Below, in pieces: positions 6,430 to 13,312 of a DNA stretch of 13,312 bases (position 1 is its first letter; every line of letters begins with the position of its first letter). The stretch comes from DASWJQ01 sp036397095 (GTDB lineage: Bacteria > Chloroflexota > Anaerolineae > Anaerolineales > E44-bin32): positions 1 to 13,312 of the forward strand of contig DASWJQ010000032.1 of the NCBI GenBank assembly GCA_036397095.1, written 5' to 3'. The notes under the pieces are model-generated. The model saw nothing but the letters and a program-made list of their open reading frames with translations, made no database searches and was not told the DNA's origin. Both the position numbers and the translations under genes were made by a program.

Positions 6430-7974
6430 GACCGGCGTGGCGGTCGGCGTATGTGTTGCGGTCGGGGTAGACGTAGACGTGGGGCTGGCAGTAGCCGTCG
6501 GGCTGACCGTCGGCGTTGGCGTCGGCGAGGGCGTAGCGGTCGGCGTGGGCGTGGTCGACTTGCTGGGCGTGGCGGTCGGCGCCGCCGGGAAATCGGTCAG
6601 CGACTGGTCCACCTGAATGCGCGGCTTTGCGTAGCCCGAGCCGGAACGGGTCAACAGCTGGCCGTGGTTTATCAGCGAAACCAGAATCGCATCGACGGAG
6701 GCCGAAGGGGCCGCTTGCTTAAGGATAGCCCAGACGCCGGCGGCGTGCGGCGCCGCCATCGACGTGCCGCTCTTGGTGCCGTACGTATTGCCGGGGACGG
6801 GGGCGAAGACGAACGAGCCCGGCGCCAGCAGATCCAGAATTTCGGCGAAGTTGGAATAGCCGGCTACGGTGTCCGAGTCGGTCGAGGCCCCAACCGAGAT
6901 GGCGCTCGAGATGCAGGCCGGAGCTGATATCGATCCGGTGAACCCGCTGTTGCCTGCGGCAATCGTTGTGGCTACCCCGGCGGCGCGCAGCGCATCGATG
7001 GCCGTCTTGCGGCTGTCGCTGTCGCAGGCCGAGCTATAGCCCTCCCCGCCCCCCAAGCTCATGTTGGCGGCGGCGATGTCAAAGGTCGAAGTGACACCGG
7101 CCAGCCATTCGAGCGCCGAAATCTGGTCGGTCGTCCAGGTGAGGGCGCACGGGCTGGGCAGGCCGAACCCGTTGCAATCGCTGCCGGAGAATTCTGAGAA
7201 GACCTGGATCGGAATCAGACCGGCGCCGGGGGCCACCCCGGCCGGCGAGCCGTCGCCGACGGCGATGCCGGCCACATGCGTGCCGTGATCGCAGCCGTAG
7301 ATGGAGGTGCTGCAGTTGAGCCCGGCGCCGGTTCCGGTCTGGCTCTGTTGCCCGTTGGGGCACAAGGACTCACTCGGGGCCCAGGCGCCCGAGAAACATG
7401 CCTCGGTGGTGAGCTTGCCGCTGAAAGCCTGGTGGCCGGTGGCGACCCCGGTATCCAGGATGGCGACCGACCAGCCGCTGCCATCGAAGCCGGCCGCCCA
7501 GGCGTCGTCGGCGCCGATCAGCGGAATGGTCTCGGCCAACAGGGGCGGCTGCGGAACATCTTGCTGGACCGACAGAATGTTGGGCTGCTCGGCCAGACGG
7601 CGAACGCCTTCCGGGTCGAGCTCGACGGCCACCAGCGGTAGGCGGCTGAAACGGTGAGAGGCCCGGATCGAGGCGGTGCCCAGCCCGGCGAACAATCGGT
7701 CCTGCTGCTGGCGGATCTGGGCCCGCTGCTGCAGCGCGGCCAGCCAGCCCAGGCGGGCTTCCGGCCGGTAGGAGACGGCCAGCCGGATAATGACACGCAC
7801 GCTGCCCGCTTGCTGGGCGCGTGCTGCTAAGGTGTCGAGACCGGCGACCTCACCGGGGTGCTGTTCGACGGCAGCCATGGCTCCCTGCCCGGGGCTAGAT
7901 ACCGCAAGTGCAAGCACCGCGAACAGGACCAGTGCGCTGATTTTCCAGCCGTGCCGCACCAGCTTCAAACCCAT
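5851..7974 (-). CDS. Subtilisin-like serine protease (S8) with I9 propeptide and C-terminal SLH-like domain
   Basis: This 707-residue exoprotein has a signal peptide (hydrophobic core ~13-26) and an inhibitor I9-like propeptide at ~58-140 that ends before PLLAETIPLIGA. An S8 domain spans ~150-440. The triad is Asp174 (AILDTGV), His230 (DHGTHVAG) and Ser405 (GTSMAAPH), with oxyanion Asn342 (AAGNSG), so it should be active. Cysteines at 193, 205, 221 and 228 before the His motif fit a known cysteine-rich S8 subfamily. A Thr/Pro/Ser linker (462-514) leads to three SLH-like repeats (516-703), each with a C-x7-C pair. Likely role: processing or scavenging at the cell surface; the target is unknown. 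ATG 7974 has a strong AAAAGGAAGGG site. It lies 54 bases after the GT4 gene with no clear terminator between, so readthrough from the glycan operon is plausible. Confidence 0.93.
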   Translation of the reverse strand: MGLKLVRHGWKISALVLFAVLALAVSSPGQGAMAAVEQHPGEVAGLDTLAARAQQAGSVRVIIRLAVSYRPEARLGWLAALQQRAQIRQQQDRLFAGLGTASIRASHRFSRLPLVAVELDPEGVRRLAEQPNILSVQQDVPQPPLLAETIPLIGADDAWAAGFDGSGWSVAILDTGVATGHQAFSGKLTTEACFSGAWAPSESLCPNGQQSQTGTGAGLNCSTSIYGCDHGTHVAGIAVGDGSPAGVAPGAGLIPIQVFSEFSGSDCNGFGLPSPCALTWTTDQISALEWLAGVTSTFDIAAANMSLGGGEGYSSACDSDSRKTAIDALRAAGVATTIAAGNSGFTGSISAPACISSAISVGASTDSDTVAGYSNFAEILDLLAPGSFVFAPVPGNTYGTKSGTSMAAPHAAGVWAILKQAAPSASVDAILVSLINHGQLLTRSGSGYAKPRIQVDQSLTDFPAAPTATPSKSTTPTPTATPSPTPTPTVSPTATASPTSTSTPTATHTPTATPVFEDVPFDYWAHDYIVGLYDAGYVAGCSAEPRLYCPDRILNRAESSVFVLRGQYGGVADPPHSAPDSPTFVDVASLFWGYGWIESLWTDGFTAGCSADPLAYCPEAQHTRAEGSVFFLRVLNGVSYEPPAPVGLFDDVDLGAWYAGWAEAAYNAGLLPACASGPLRFCPEDELDRAWAAYMMVQAKGGLPLSE
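6433..6591 (-). repeat. Low-complexity Thr/Pro/Ser linker repeat in the protease gene
   Basis: This stretch encodes residues 462-514, built from TPTPTATPSPT-like units. The DNA is an imperfect six-base periodic repeat (ACGCCG/ACCGCC-type) that is prone to slippage. It separates the catalytic domain from the anchor and may be glycosylated. The dehydrogenase lacks this linker. Confidence 0.85.
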
Positions 7975-7975
7975 A

Positions 7976-7986
7976 CCCTTCCTTTT
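7976..7986 (-). promoter_or_regulatory. Strong ribosome binding site of the S8 protease
   Basis: The minus strand reads AAAAGGAAGGG just before ATG 7974, with AGGA five bases from the start. It is the best Shine-Dalgarno in the window and confirms the protease start. The upstream glycosyltransferase genes, by contrast, depend on overlaps. Confidence 0.75.
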
Positions 7987-8028
7987 GCTCCGGGTCGGCC
8001 CGGCTGGCCGCGCCTCACTGAGGTAATT

Positions 8029-9210
8029 CTACCGTCCGCTCATAGGCGGGTCGTTAGGTGATTCGGGCCACCGACCTACTGGAACTAGAGTATCCGGTGC
8101 GGCGCGATAGGAAATCGTAGCAGCCTGATCGGTTACCTGCTCGGCGTAGGATTCGTTGCCACGGATCACGGTTTGTAGGATCTGCGCCAACTGGGGGATG
8201 GCGACCTGCGGTGCGTGTCGCTCCAGAATAACCTGCCTGGCCGCCTTCCCAAGCCGGGCACGTGCTTTGTGATCGGTCAAGAGCTGCAGCACTAATCGTG
8301 CAGCCTGCCGATGGTCGCCAGCGGAATAGCGCACGCCCGATACATTGTGCTCGACGAATTCGTCAAACGGCGGTTGGTCTGGCACAACGACCGGGCACTC
8401 GCGAGCCATGGCTTCAGCTACCGTCATCCCGAAAGACTCTCCGTCGGACGTCGATAGCAAGACTCCGCCCGATTGGCGGACAGCATCGAGCAGCCTCGCC
8501 AGTCGCGCCTGCGGCACCGCCTGGTACCAGCGCAGTCTTTCGAGGCAACCGCGGCGCCGCGCCTGTCGATAGAGGTCGTGCCAGTCGGCACCGTGGGGAA
8601 AAGCGCCGACTAGCCATAGCTCGAGCTGCGGCTGTTCCTTGAGCACGGCCTGGCCGATCGCTAAAAACCGACGCCAGTTCTTGAGACGATCGAGCCGGCC
8701 AACCCAGGCAACAATTGGGGCAGGTGGTACGTCTGGTAGCAGTGCCGTTGGCCTCAGGTACCGCTCGTCGACCGGATTTGGGACAACGACGACTGGAATG
8801 TCGGCCTGCAGCCGTGACACAACCTGATGCCGCTGATGACTGGAAGGGGTGAAGATAAGACGCACTTGTCGGCCATCGAGCTGCCCCAAGTATGTCAAGT
8901 TCTCTACGTAAGGTGTGTGCGACTCAACCCCGAAGCGGAACCCGCTGTTGTGTAGCCAGGGATGCAGCTCTGGCGTATCGATGACGGTGATCAGATCAAA
9001 TCCCCCATCAGCAACCGCCTGCTTGCTGGGCTCCGAATCACCGAGGAGCACCTTGTCTGGCAGCTCGCCGAACATCTTCAAACCGGGCCCGGGCCGCAAG
9101 AACCAGGCATGGGCCTCAATGCCCACCTGCGGGAGCCCAGCCAGACGTGTGCGGATCACCGACTCCACGCCGCCCAAGGTCAAGTACCGGTAGCAGAAAA
9201 GGACCTTCAT
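8029..9210 (-). CDS. Family 4 glycosyltransferase (GT-B fold)
   Basis: The 393-residue cytoplasmic enzyme begins MKVLFCYRY, with the N-domain glycine motif LGGVES at 12-17. The C-domain has VGRLDRLKNW (170-179), with the Arg and Lys that contact donor phosphates in GT4 enzymes. STSDGESFGMTVAEAMA (253-269) gives the E-x7-E pair E258/E266. It is a retaining transferase from a nucleotide-sugar donor; sugar and acceptor are unknown. The start at 9210 is chosen because its ATG forms an ATGA overlap with the stop of the fusion gene and begins exactly at the GT-B fold. A GTG at 9231 would add seven residues. The last ~43 residues are a polar tail beyond the usual family end. It is the last of the overlapping glycan genes; the protease follows after 54 bases. 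Confidence 0.9.
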   Translation of the reverse strand: MKVLFCYRYLTLGGVESVIRTRLAGLPQVGIEAHAWFLRPGPGLKMFGELPDKVLLGDSEPSKQAVADGGFDLITVIDTPELHPWLHNSGFRFGVESHTPYVENLTYLGQLDGRQVRLIFTPSSHQRHQVVSRLQADIPVVVVPNPVDERYLRPTALLPDVPPAPIVAWVGRLDRLKNWRRFLAIGQAVLKEQPQLELWLVGAFPHGADWHDLYRQARRRGCLERLRWYQAVPQARLARLLDAVRQSGGVLLSTSDGESFGMTVAEAMARECPVVVPDQPPFDEFVEHNVSGVRYSAGDHRQAARLVLQLLTDHKARARLGKAARQVILERHAPQVAIPQLAQILQTVIRGNESYAEQVTDQAATISYRAAPDTLVPVGRWPESPNDPPMSGR

Positions 9211-12050
9211 ACAGAACTTTCGACCGCCCACTTCTCGGCAGCGCGCTGCGGCAGCGTTTCCAAGTAGTCAAGCAATTCGTCCGCGCGCTGTGACCATGTA
9301 TGGCGGGCGGCATAAGCATGCCTGTCCACGATTTTCTCACCTCGGCGTTCGGCCATTCGCTCTATCTCCGTCAGGAAAGCCCGCGGGCCCTTTGCCCCAA
9401 CCACATGCGGCTGCGCGCCGGCCGGTACAGCGATCCCGCTGACCACGACTGGAAGGCCCAGGGCCAGGTATTCATAGACCTTGACCGCATCGACGGCCTG
9501 GGCTAGCTCACCTTGCCGAAACGGGACGATACCGACATGCCAGTCCCTGGCAATCGACGCCAGCCGATCCTGCGGAAGTTCGCCTAGCAGTTGCAGGTTG
9601 GCCGGCGGCCTGACCGCCAGCCGCGGTGGTGGCGGGCCGACCAGTTCAAATCTCCACGCGGGACGCTGTCGCGCCACTTCTGTCAGCAACTCCCAGTCGA
9701 ACCACGCCGGCGAGAGATGGCCAAAATAGCCAACAGTGATGGCACCCTCTTGGACCGGGCCGGGCCCGTCGCTGCTCAACGCCAATGCGCCAGCGTTGGC
9801 CAAGACATGGGGGCGGCGACCGGTCCTGTGCTCGATGCGGCCGGCCAAGGAAGTGGTGGTGGCGGTAACAACATCCGCCGTATTGGCCAGATGGCTTTCA
9901 AAGGCGGGCTCATACCAAGGGGCCTGGCCAACACTGTGAAATGCCTGCCAATTGTCAATCACGTCGTACAACACAAACCAGCCGAGCCCGTGGGCGAGGG
10001 CGACCAGATCGAATAGGCCCGGGTAGGGGAATTCGACCCACAACCAGACCGACTTGGCGCCGACCCGCGCAAGCACTGGACTGGGATCGGAAAGCAGTTC
10101 GTCTAGTGGAACCGATCCGATGAGCGGATGCGGATTCGGATCAGCGGTCGTTTCGGTACTTGACCAGCGCCAGTGCGCGTACAGCACCGGGATACCCCGG
10201 GCGGCCAACTGAAGACTCATATGGTTGGACCGCTGCCCTTCATCCGGGTTGAAGGGGGTGGGTGCCACCAGTATGAACGCCTCTTCAGCCGACGCCAGCT
10301 TTCTCCAATACTCCGCGCCGAGGCCGGGCATCGCCGGGCTGACGGCAGGTGACACTCCGTTGATTCCTCGGCCCAAACTGGGTTGCGGGACGCCGACCCG
10401 GCGGTCGTGGACAGGCTGGTAGATCGATCCTCGGTCTTGCCGTAACAGGCTGCGCAGACGGGCCAACCATTGGCGCCGAAGGCTGCCGACCGGTGCCAGC
10501 CGGCTGACCAGCCCCCAATACGCGGCCAGCAGGTGAAATCCTGCCGTTCCCCGGATCGCGGTCAGCTCGGCCGCAAGCTGCAGGCGAGCTCTTTGCTCGG
10601 CCTCAACCTCCGCTTCGAGCGCCTCCTGCTCGACGTGTAGGGCCTGCTGGCGATCAAGTAGCTTGGCGCGTTCATCGGCCGCAGTCCCCAACCGATGCTG
10701 CAACCTGTCGTGCTGATCGCGCAGAGTATGCAGCATGTTGGCGAGTGACCGGGCAGACCCTTCTTGGCCCCTCGGCGCTGAGCCTTGCACCTCGGCTTGG
10801 TCACGCATCCACGAGGCTGCAATTTGTCCCTGGGACAATCGTTCGGCCAGGATGGCGGATGATTGTTTCGAGTATGTGCGGTCAGGCAGCGGGACCTGGA
10901 GCGCCTGCAGGAACCCTCCTTTGGTCAACTCGGACTGGGCGCCAAGCTGTTCAATCTGGTCCTGAATCATTGGTTCAAATTGGGGCCAGTTCGCTAGGCA
11001 GGCCTCCAACCGCTCGAACAGCCCGCCTTCCTGCAATCGGGTGACGTCGAATGCGAGTGGCTCGGCAGCCACTGCGCTGGCGAGTTCATGACATTTTGGA
11101 TCGTAGGACAGGATGACCGTGGGCACTCCTAGCACAAGGCCGGCAATAGCAGCGTGATAGCGGCCGGCCAACCACAGATCGCATTTGCCAATCAATTCGG
11201 CTGCCCGATCGAAACTACCCGCCAGCTCGAGGCTACTCCGGCTGCCATGCTCCATCCGAAGCATCACGCCTTCGGCCATCGCTGCATCATCCTCGTACTT
11301 GCCGACAGCGCCGGTCTGGAAGGGAACGAAGCGCACCGCCGTGCCTGGCTGTGCGAGCCAATGGTCGAGGCCCTCGGCCAGCCGGGTTTGTACGACCTCG
11401 GGCGCAACACCGAAGTCCCAATAGCGCAGGCTTACCCCGAGGGTTTTTGGCCGGTCGAAGGCTCGTGCCAAGTATTGACTACTCCGACCTGCCCGTGAAC
11501 TGCGCCAAGCTGGCAGGCGCAAGGCAAGATCTGCGCCTACTTCGACAGACTCCGGATCGCGAACTAATCCAAGGGTTTTGATCACCTGGGCCGAGCCCGC
11601 GTCACGTACCGACAGCCAGCGGCAGGCACCAAGCACGGCCCGGGCGAGATCCTCGGCTTCGACGCCGGACAACGGTCCGACGCCAAGGCCATAACCAGCG
11701 ACGGGCACGCCGAACGCGCCAGCCAGGGCAACAAGACCAGCCAGGTATGAGAGATCATGCTGACGGGAGGTCAACACGTCCTCATGGGCTGTCGGCCAGT
11801 AATCGTGGATTAACCCGCCTCCGCCGAGGATCAGCCAATCGGCTTGCTCGAGCGCCCGCGTGACCGCGGGCGCGTCGCGCCAATCGACAGCCGGCGTCTG
11901 ATGCAAACGAGAGGTTAGGTTTGGGTTGCCCGACAGGACCGTAGGTTGGGCACCACTAAGTTCAGACAGATCGGACAGGAGGACACTTAGAATGGCCTCG
12001 TCGCCCAGATTGCCAAACCCGTAGTAGCCAGCGATCAAGATAATCGTCAT
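9207..12050 (-). CDS. Fusion: CsaB-type polysaccharide pyruvyl transferase, coiled coil, GT-B glycosyltransferase
   Basis: The 947-residue protein starts MTIILIAGYYGFGNLGDEAI. Residues 1-385 are a polysaccharide pyruvyl transferase domain: GNLGDE (13-18), GGGGLIHDYW (76-85), a central GYGLGVGP (120-127) and GRYHAAIAGLVLGVP (296-310), which carries the conserved His region. Such enzymes move pyruvate from phosphoenolpyruvate onto a sugar as a ketal. A charged heptad-rich coiled coil (~435-503) and a basic amphipathic stretch (504-535) lead to a second catalytic unit at ~589-933. This is GT-B-like and resembles TuaH-type GT4 enzymes: YDVIDNW (695-701), GYFGHLSP (774-781), and VKVYEYLALGLPVV (856-869) with its catalytic-region Glu. 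Both ends overlap neighbours by ATGA, so expression is coupled. A start at 12101 would add 17 non-homologous residues. Free-standing CsaB proteins are about 350-400 residues, so the fusion is the oddity. Confidence 0.9.
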   Translation of the reverse strand: MTIILIAGYYGFGNLGDEAILSVLLSDLSELSGAQPTVLSGNPNLTSRLHQTPAVDWRDAPAVTRALEQADWLILGGGGLIHDYWPTAHEDVLTSRQHDLSYLAGLVALAGAFGVPVAGYGLGVGPLSGVEAEDLARAVLGACRWLSVRDAGSAQVIKTLGLVRDPESVEVGADLALRLPAWRSSRAGRSSQYLARAFDRPKTLGVSLRYWDFGVAPEVVQTRLAEGLDHWLAQPGTAVRFVPFQTGAVGKYEDDAAMAEGVMLRMEHGSRSSLELAGSFDRAAELIGKCDLWLAGRYHAAIAGLVLGVPTVILSYDPKCHELASAVAAEPLAFDVTRLQEGGLFERLEACLANWPQFEPMIQDQIEQLGAQSELTKGGFLQALQVPLPDRTYSKQSSAILAERLSQGQIAASWMRDQAEVQGSAPRGQEGSARSLANMLHTLRDQHDRLQHRLGTAADERAKLLDRQQALHVEQEALEAEVEAEQRARLQLAAELTAIRGTAGFHLLAAYWGLVSRLAPVGSLRRQWLARLRSLLRQDRGSIYQPVHDRRVGVPQPSLGRGINGVSPAVSPAMPGLGAEYWRKLASAEEAFILVAPTPFNPDEGQRSNHMSLQLAARGIPVLYAHWRWSSTETTADPNPHPLIGSVPLDELLSDPSPVLARVGAKSVWLWVEFPYPGLFDLVALAHGLGWFVLYDVIDNWQAFHSVGQAPWYEPAFESHLANTADVVTATTTSLAGRIEHRTGRRPHVLANAGALALSSDGPGPVQEGAITVGYFGHLSPAWFDWELLTEVARQRPAWRFELVGPPPPRLAVRPPANLQLLGELPQDRLASIARDWHVGIVPFRQGELAQAVDAVKVYEYLALGLPVVVSGIAVPAGAQPHVVGAKGPRAFLTEIERMAERRGEKIVDRHAYAARHTWSQRADELLDYLETLPQRAAEKWAVESSV

Positions 12051-13117
12051 CGCCAGCTTGCCGTCCGGAGCCGCTGGCCATAACCAAGCCTCCGCTGCCA
12101 ATCCTCAATCCAATCCGCCGCAATCTCGTCCCAGCTCGCCGGTTCCACCTGCGCCCGTTGACGCATCCGTTCGAGAAGGATAGGGTCCCGTTGACACGCA
12201 AGGATGCGGGCGGCTGCCCGCCCCCAAGTTGACGGATCGAATGCATCGCCATCGACGAGTAGGCCATTGACTTCATCGGTTACCTGCTCGGGGAACACTC
12301 CAACAGCGCTGGTAACCAGGAGGCAGCCCGCTCGTTTGGCCTCGGCCACCACCAGCGCGCCCGGCTCCAAGCGGTTCTGCAATTGCATGCAGAAAGCACT
12401 AATGCGCAAAGCGTCACTGAGTTCCTGTTGCCCGACGAGACCGTGATACTCGACGCCGGCAGGCAAATCCGTTGGGCTTTCATTCTTCCCGCCCCACAGC
12501 CCCACGCCGCCTAGAACTTGAAGGTTGTACCGCGCGTCTTCTTGCCGCAGGAGGTTCAAAACCTCATACGCCGGCTGGAGTCCCTTCGACGGGTGCGAGC
12601 AGTAGATCAGCCGATAAGGATCGCGCTCGATCGGCCTCACCGGATCGAACAGGGAAGCCTCATATCCGTTATACGAAACGACCACCTGACTGGCAGGCAT
12701 AGCCCACTCGGCCGTCACAATGTCCTTGACAAAACGACTGGGGGCGACGATCACATCAATGGGAAGCCCTTCAACCCCACCTGGCCGATCAGTACCTTGG
12801 ACCCATAGGATGGTGTGACGAGGCCGCAGATCAAGCTTGGTCGCAGGCGAAAGATCGAGGGCGCCGCCCGAACTCTGAAGGATCAGGACATCTGGAGACG
12901 CCCCAGCGAATGCTTCGAGGGGGACATACTCAACGCCATCGAATATCTGACGACGCGGGCAGTTGCCCACATGCACCACGTCATGCCCGGCGCGGGCCAG
13001 CGCCCGGCTCATGCGGACGCGGGCCGTGATCCCACCGCCGACGCCGCGCTCGTCCGGCGTGCGGCCGTCGTATTCGATATGCTGGTCGGGGCAGTAGAAC
13101 AGAACGCGCAGTGACAT
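12047..13117 (-). CDS. Family 4 glycosyltransferase (GT-B fold)
   Basis: The 356-residue enzyme begins MSLRVLFYC, with a glycine-rich GVGGGITARV (25-34) at the acceptor/donor cleft. The C-domain has YCSHPSKGL (172-180), with the donor-phosphate Lys, and NRLEPGALVVAEAKRAG (248-264), which gives E251/E259 as the E-x7-E pair of GT4 enzymes. GVFPEQVTDEVNGLLV matches the usual following segment. It is probably a cytoplasmic retaining transferase that adds a sugar to the glycan precursor; specificity is unreadable. ATG 13117 lies 8 bases after the ABC ATPase stop. The stop overlaps the fusion gene's ATG (ATGA). No clear Shine-Dalgarno precedes it, which fits coupling to the ATPase gene. Confidence 0.88.
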   Translation of the reverse strand: MSLRVLFYCPDQHIEYDGRTPDERGVGGGITARVRMSRALARAGHDVVHVGNCPRRQIFDGVEYVPLEAFAGASPDVLILQSSGGALDLSPATKLDLRPRHTILWVQGTDRPGGVEGLPIDVIVAPSRFVKDIVTAEWAMPASQVVVSYNGYEASLFDPVRPIERDPYRLIYCSHPSKGLQPAYEVLNLLRQEDARYNLQVLGGVGLWGGKNESPTDLPAGVEYHGLVGQQELSDALRISAFCMQLQNRLEPGALVVAEAKRAGCLLVTSAVGVFPEQVTDEVNGLLVDGDAFDPSTWGRAAARILACQRDPILLERMRQRAQVEPASWDEIAADWIEDWQRRLGYGQRLRTASWR

Positions 13118-13125
13118 GTCAGGGG

Positions 13126-13312
13126 TCAGGCAGCGGCCGAGGCCGCCCGCGTGATCGATGACAAAGGCAGGGTGCGGGCAGCGTAGGCCTCGAGCACATC
13201 GCCGACCGGCCCGGTTCGCATCTCACGGCCTTCGTCCAGCCACACGAGGCGATCGCACACCTGGGTCAGGCTGCCGGGATCGTGGCTAACCACGACCGAC
13301 GAAGCACCCTGG
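13126..13312 (-). CDS. C-terminal end of an ABC-transporter ATPase, polysaccharide-export type (partial)
   Basis: The minus-strand frame is open from the right edge to TGA at 13128-13126 and encodes 61 residues. It reads VVVSHDPGSL (the H-loop/switch histidine), then CDRLVWLDEGREMRTGP and DVLEAYAA. This is the typical end of the nucleotide-binding domain in O-antigen/teichoic-acid exporters (Wzt/TagH/KpsT type, where the GPVxDVLxxY ending is common). The protein stops ~17 residues after this motif, so the C-terminal carbohydrate-binding domain of long Wzt proteins is absent. Walker A, Walker B and the signature motif lie outside the window. It is the upstream member of the glycan unit, and the permease is expected further right. 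Confidence 0.85.
   Translation of the reverse strand, partial: QGASSVVVSHDPGSLTQVCDRLVWLDEGREMRTGPVGDVLEAYAARTLPLSSITRAASAAA

Noticed and set aside
6433..6591. Short periodic repeats, considered as a CRISPR-like or regulatory array
   Set aside because: The period is about six bases and in frame with a Thr/Pro/Ser linker, so it is coding low complexity with no spacers.
6109..6927. 272-codon plus-strand frame opposite the protease
   Set aside because: It is composed of Arg/Gly low complexity antisense to the Thr/Pro linker and S8 domain; it has no motif.
8013..8023. Perfect palindrome CCTCACTGAGG between the GT4 and protease genes, considered as a terminator
   Set aside because: It has five-base arms around a single-base loop and no following T-run on the minus strand, so it cannot form a normal intrinsic terminator. 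An operator role cannot be excluded but nothing supports it.
9211..9231. Seven-residue N-terminal extension of the second GT4 (GTG 9231)
   Set aside because: The ATG at 9210 forms an exact ATGA overlap and starts at the usual GT-B first strand; the extension has no supporting homology or better RBS.

Overview
The window is GC-rich and almost fully coding. It reads as an envelope-polysaccharide and cell-surface-protein locus. High GC, long Thr/Pro-rich linkers, secreted enzymes ending in S-layer-homology-like (SLH-like) repeats and a polysaccharide pyruvyl transferase suggest a Chloroflexota bacterium (Anaerolineae or Caldilineae type). That assignment is an inference from protein style; there is no rRNA or marker gene to confirm it.

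Nine of the ten genes are on the minus strand and read from the right edge to the left. They are: the C-terminal end of an ABC-exporter ATPase (right edge, partial); a GT4 glycosyltransferase; a 947-residue fusion of a CsaB-type pyruvyl transferase, a coiled coil and a GT-B glycosyltransferase; a second GT4 enzyme; a subtilisin-like protease with three SLH-like repeats; a PQQ-type sugar dehydrogenase with three SLH-like repeats; a small one-pass membrane protein with a Thr/Pro-rich tail; a GT2 glycosyltransferase with membrane helices; and a multi-spanning GT-C-like membrane protein. The tenth gene is at the left edge on the plus strand. It is the C-terminal end of a third SLH-like protein and converges on the GT-C gene so tightly that the two stop codons share the palindrome TTAA.

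The four right-hand genes look like one translationally coupled unit (8-bp gap, then two ATGA overlaps). The protease follows after 54 bp with a strong ribosome binding site. A good -10 box (TATAAT) lies before the small membrane protein, so the last three genes may have their own promoter.

A working model is that the glycosyltransferases and exporter build a surface glycan, the CsaB-like domain pyruvylates it, and the SLH-like domains of the nearby secreted enzymes bind it. The pyruvyl-glycan/SLH link is established for Bacillus-type systems; its use here is inferred from gene neighbourhood. The SLH-like repeats are unusual in carrying a C-x7-C cysteine pair in every repeat. The three gene copies are also near-identical DNA repeats, in inverted and direct orientation, that could recombine.

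No gap longer than 300 bases lacks a gene. I saw no tRNA, rRNA, CRISPR array, insertion sequence or convincing intrinsic terminator.
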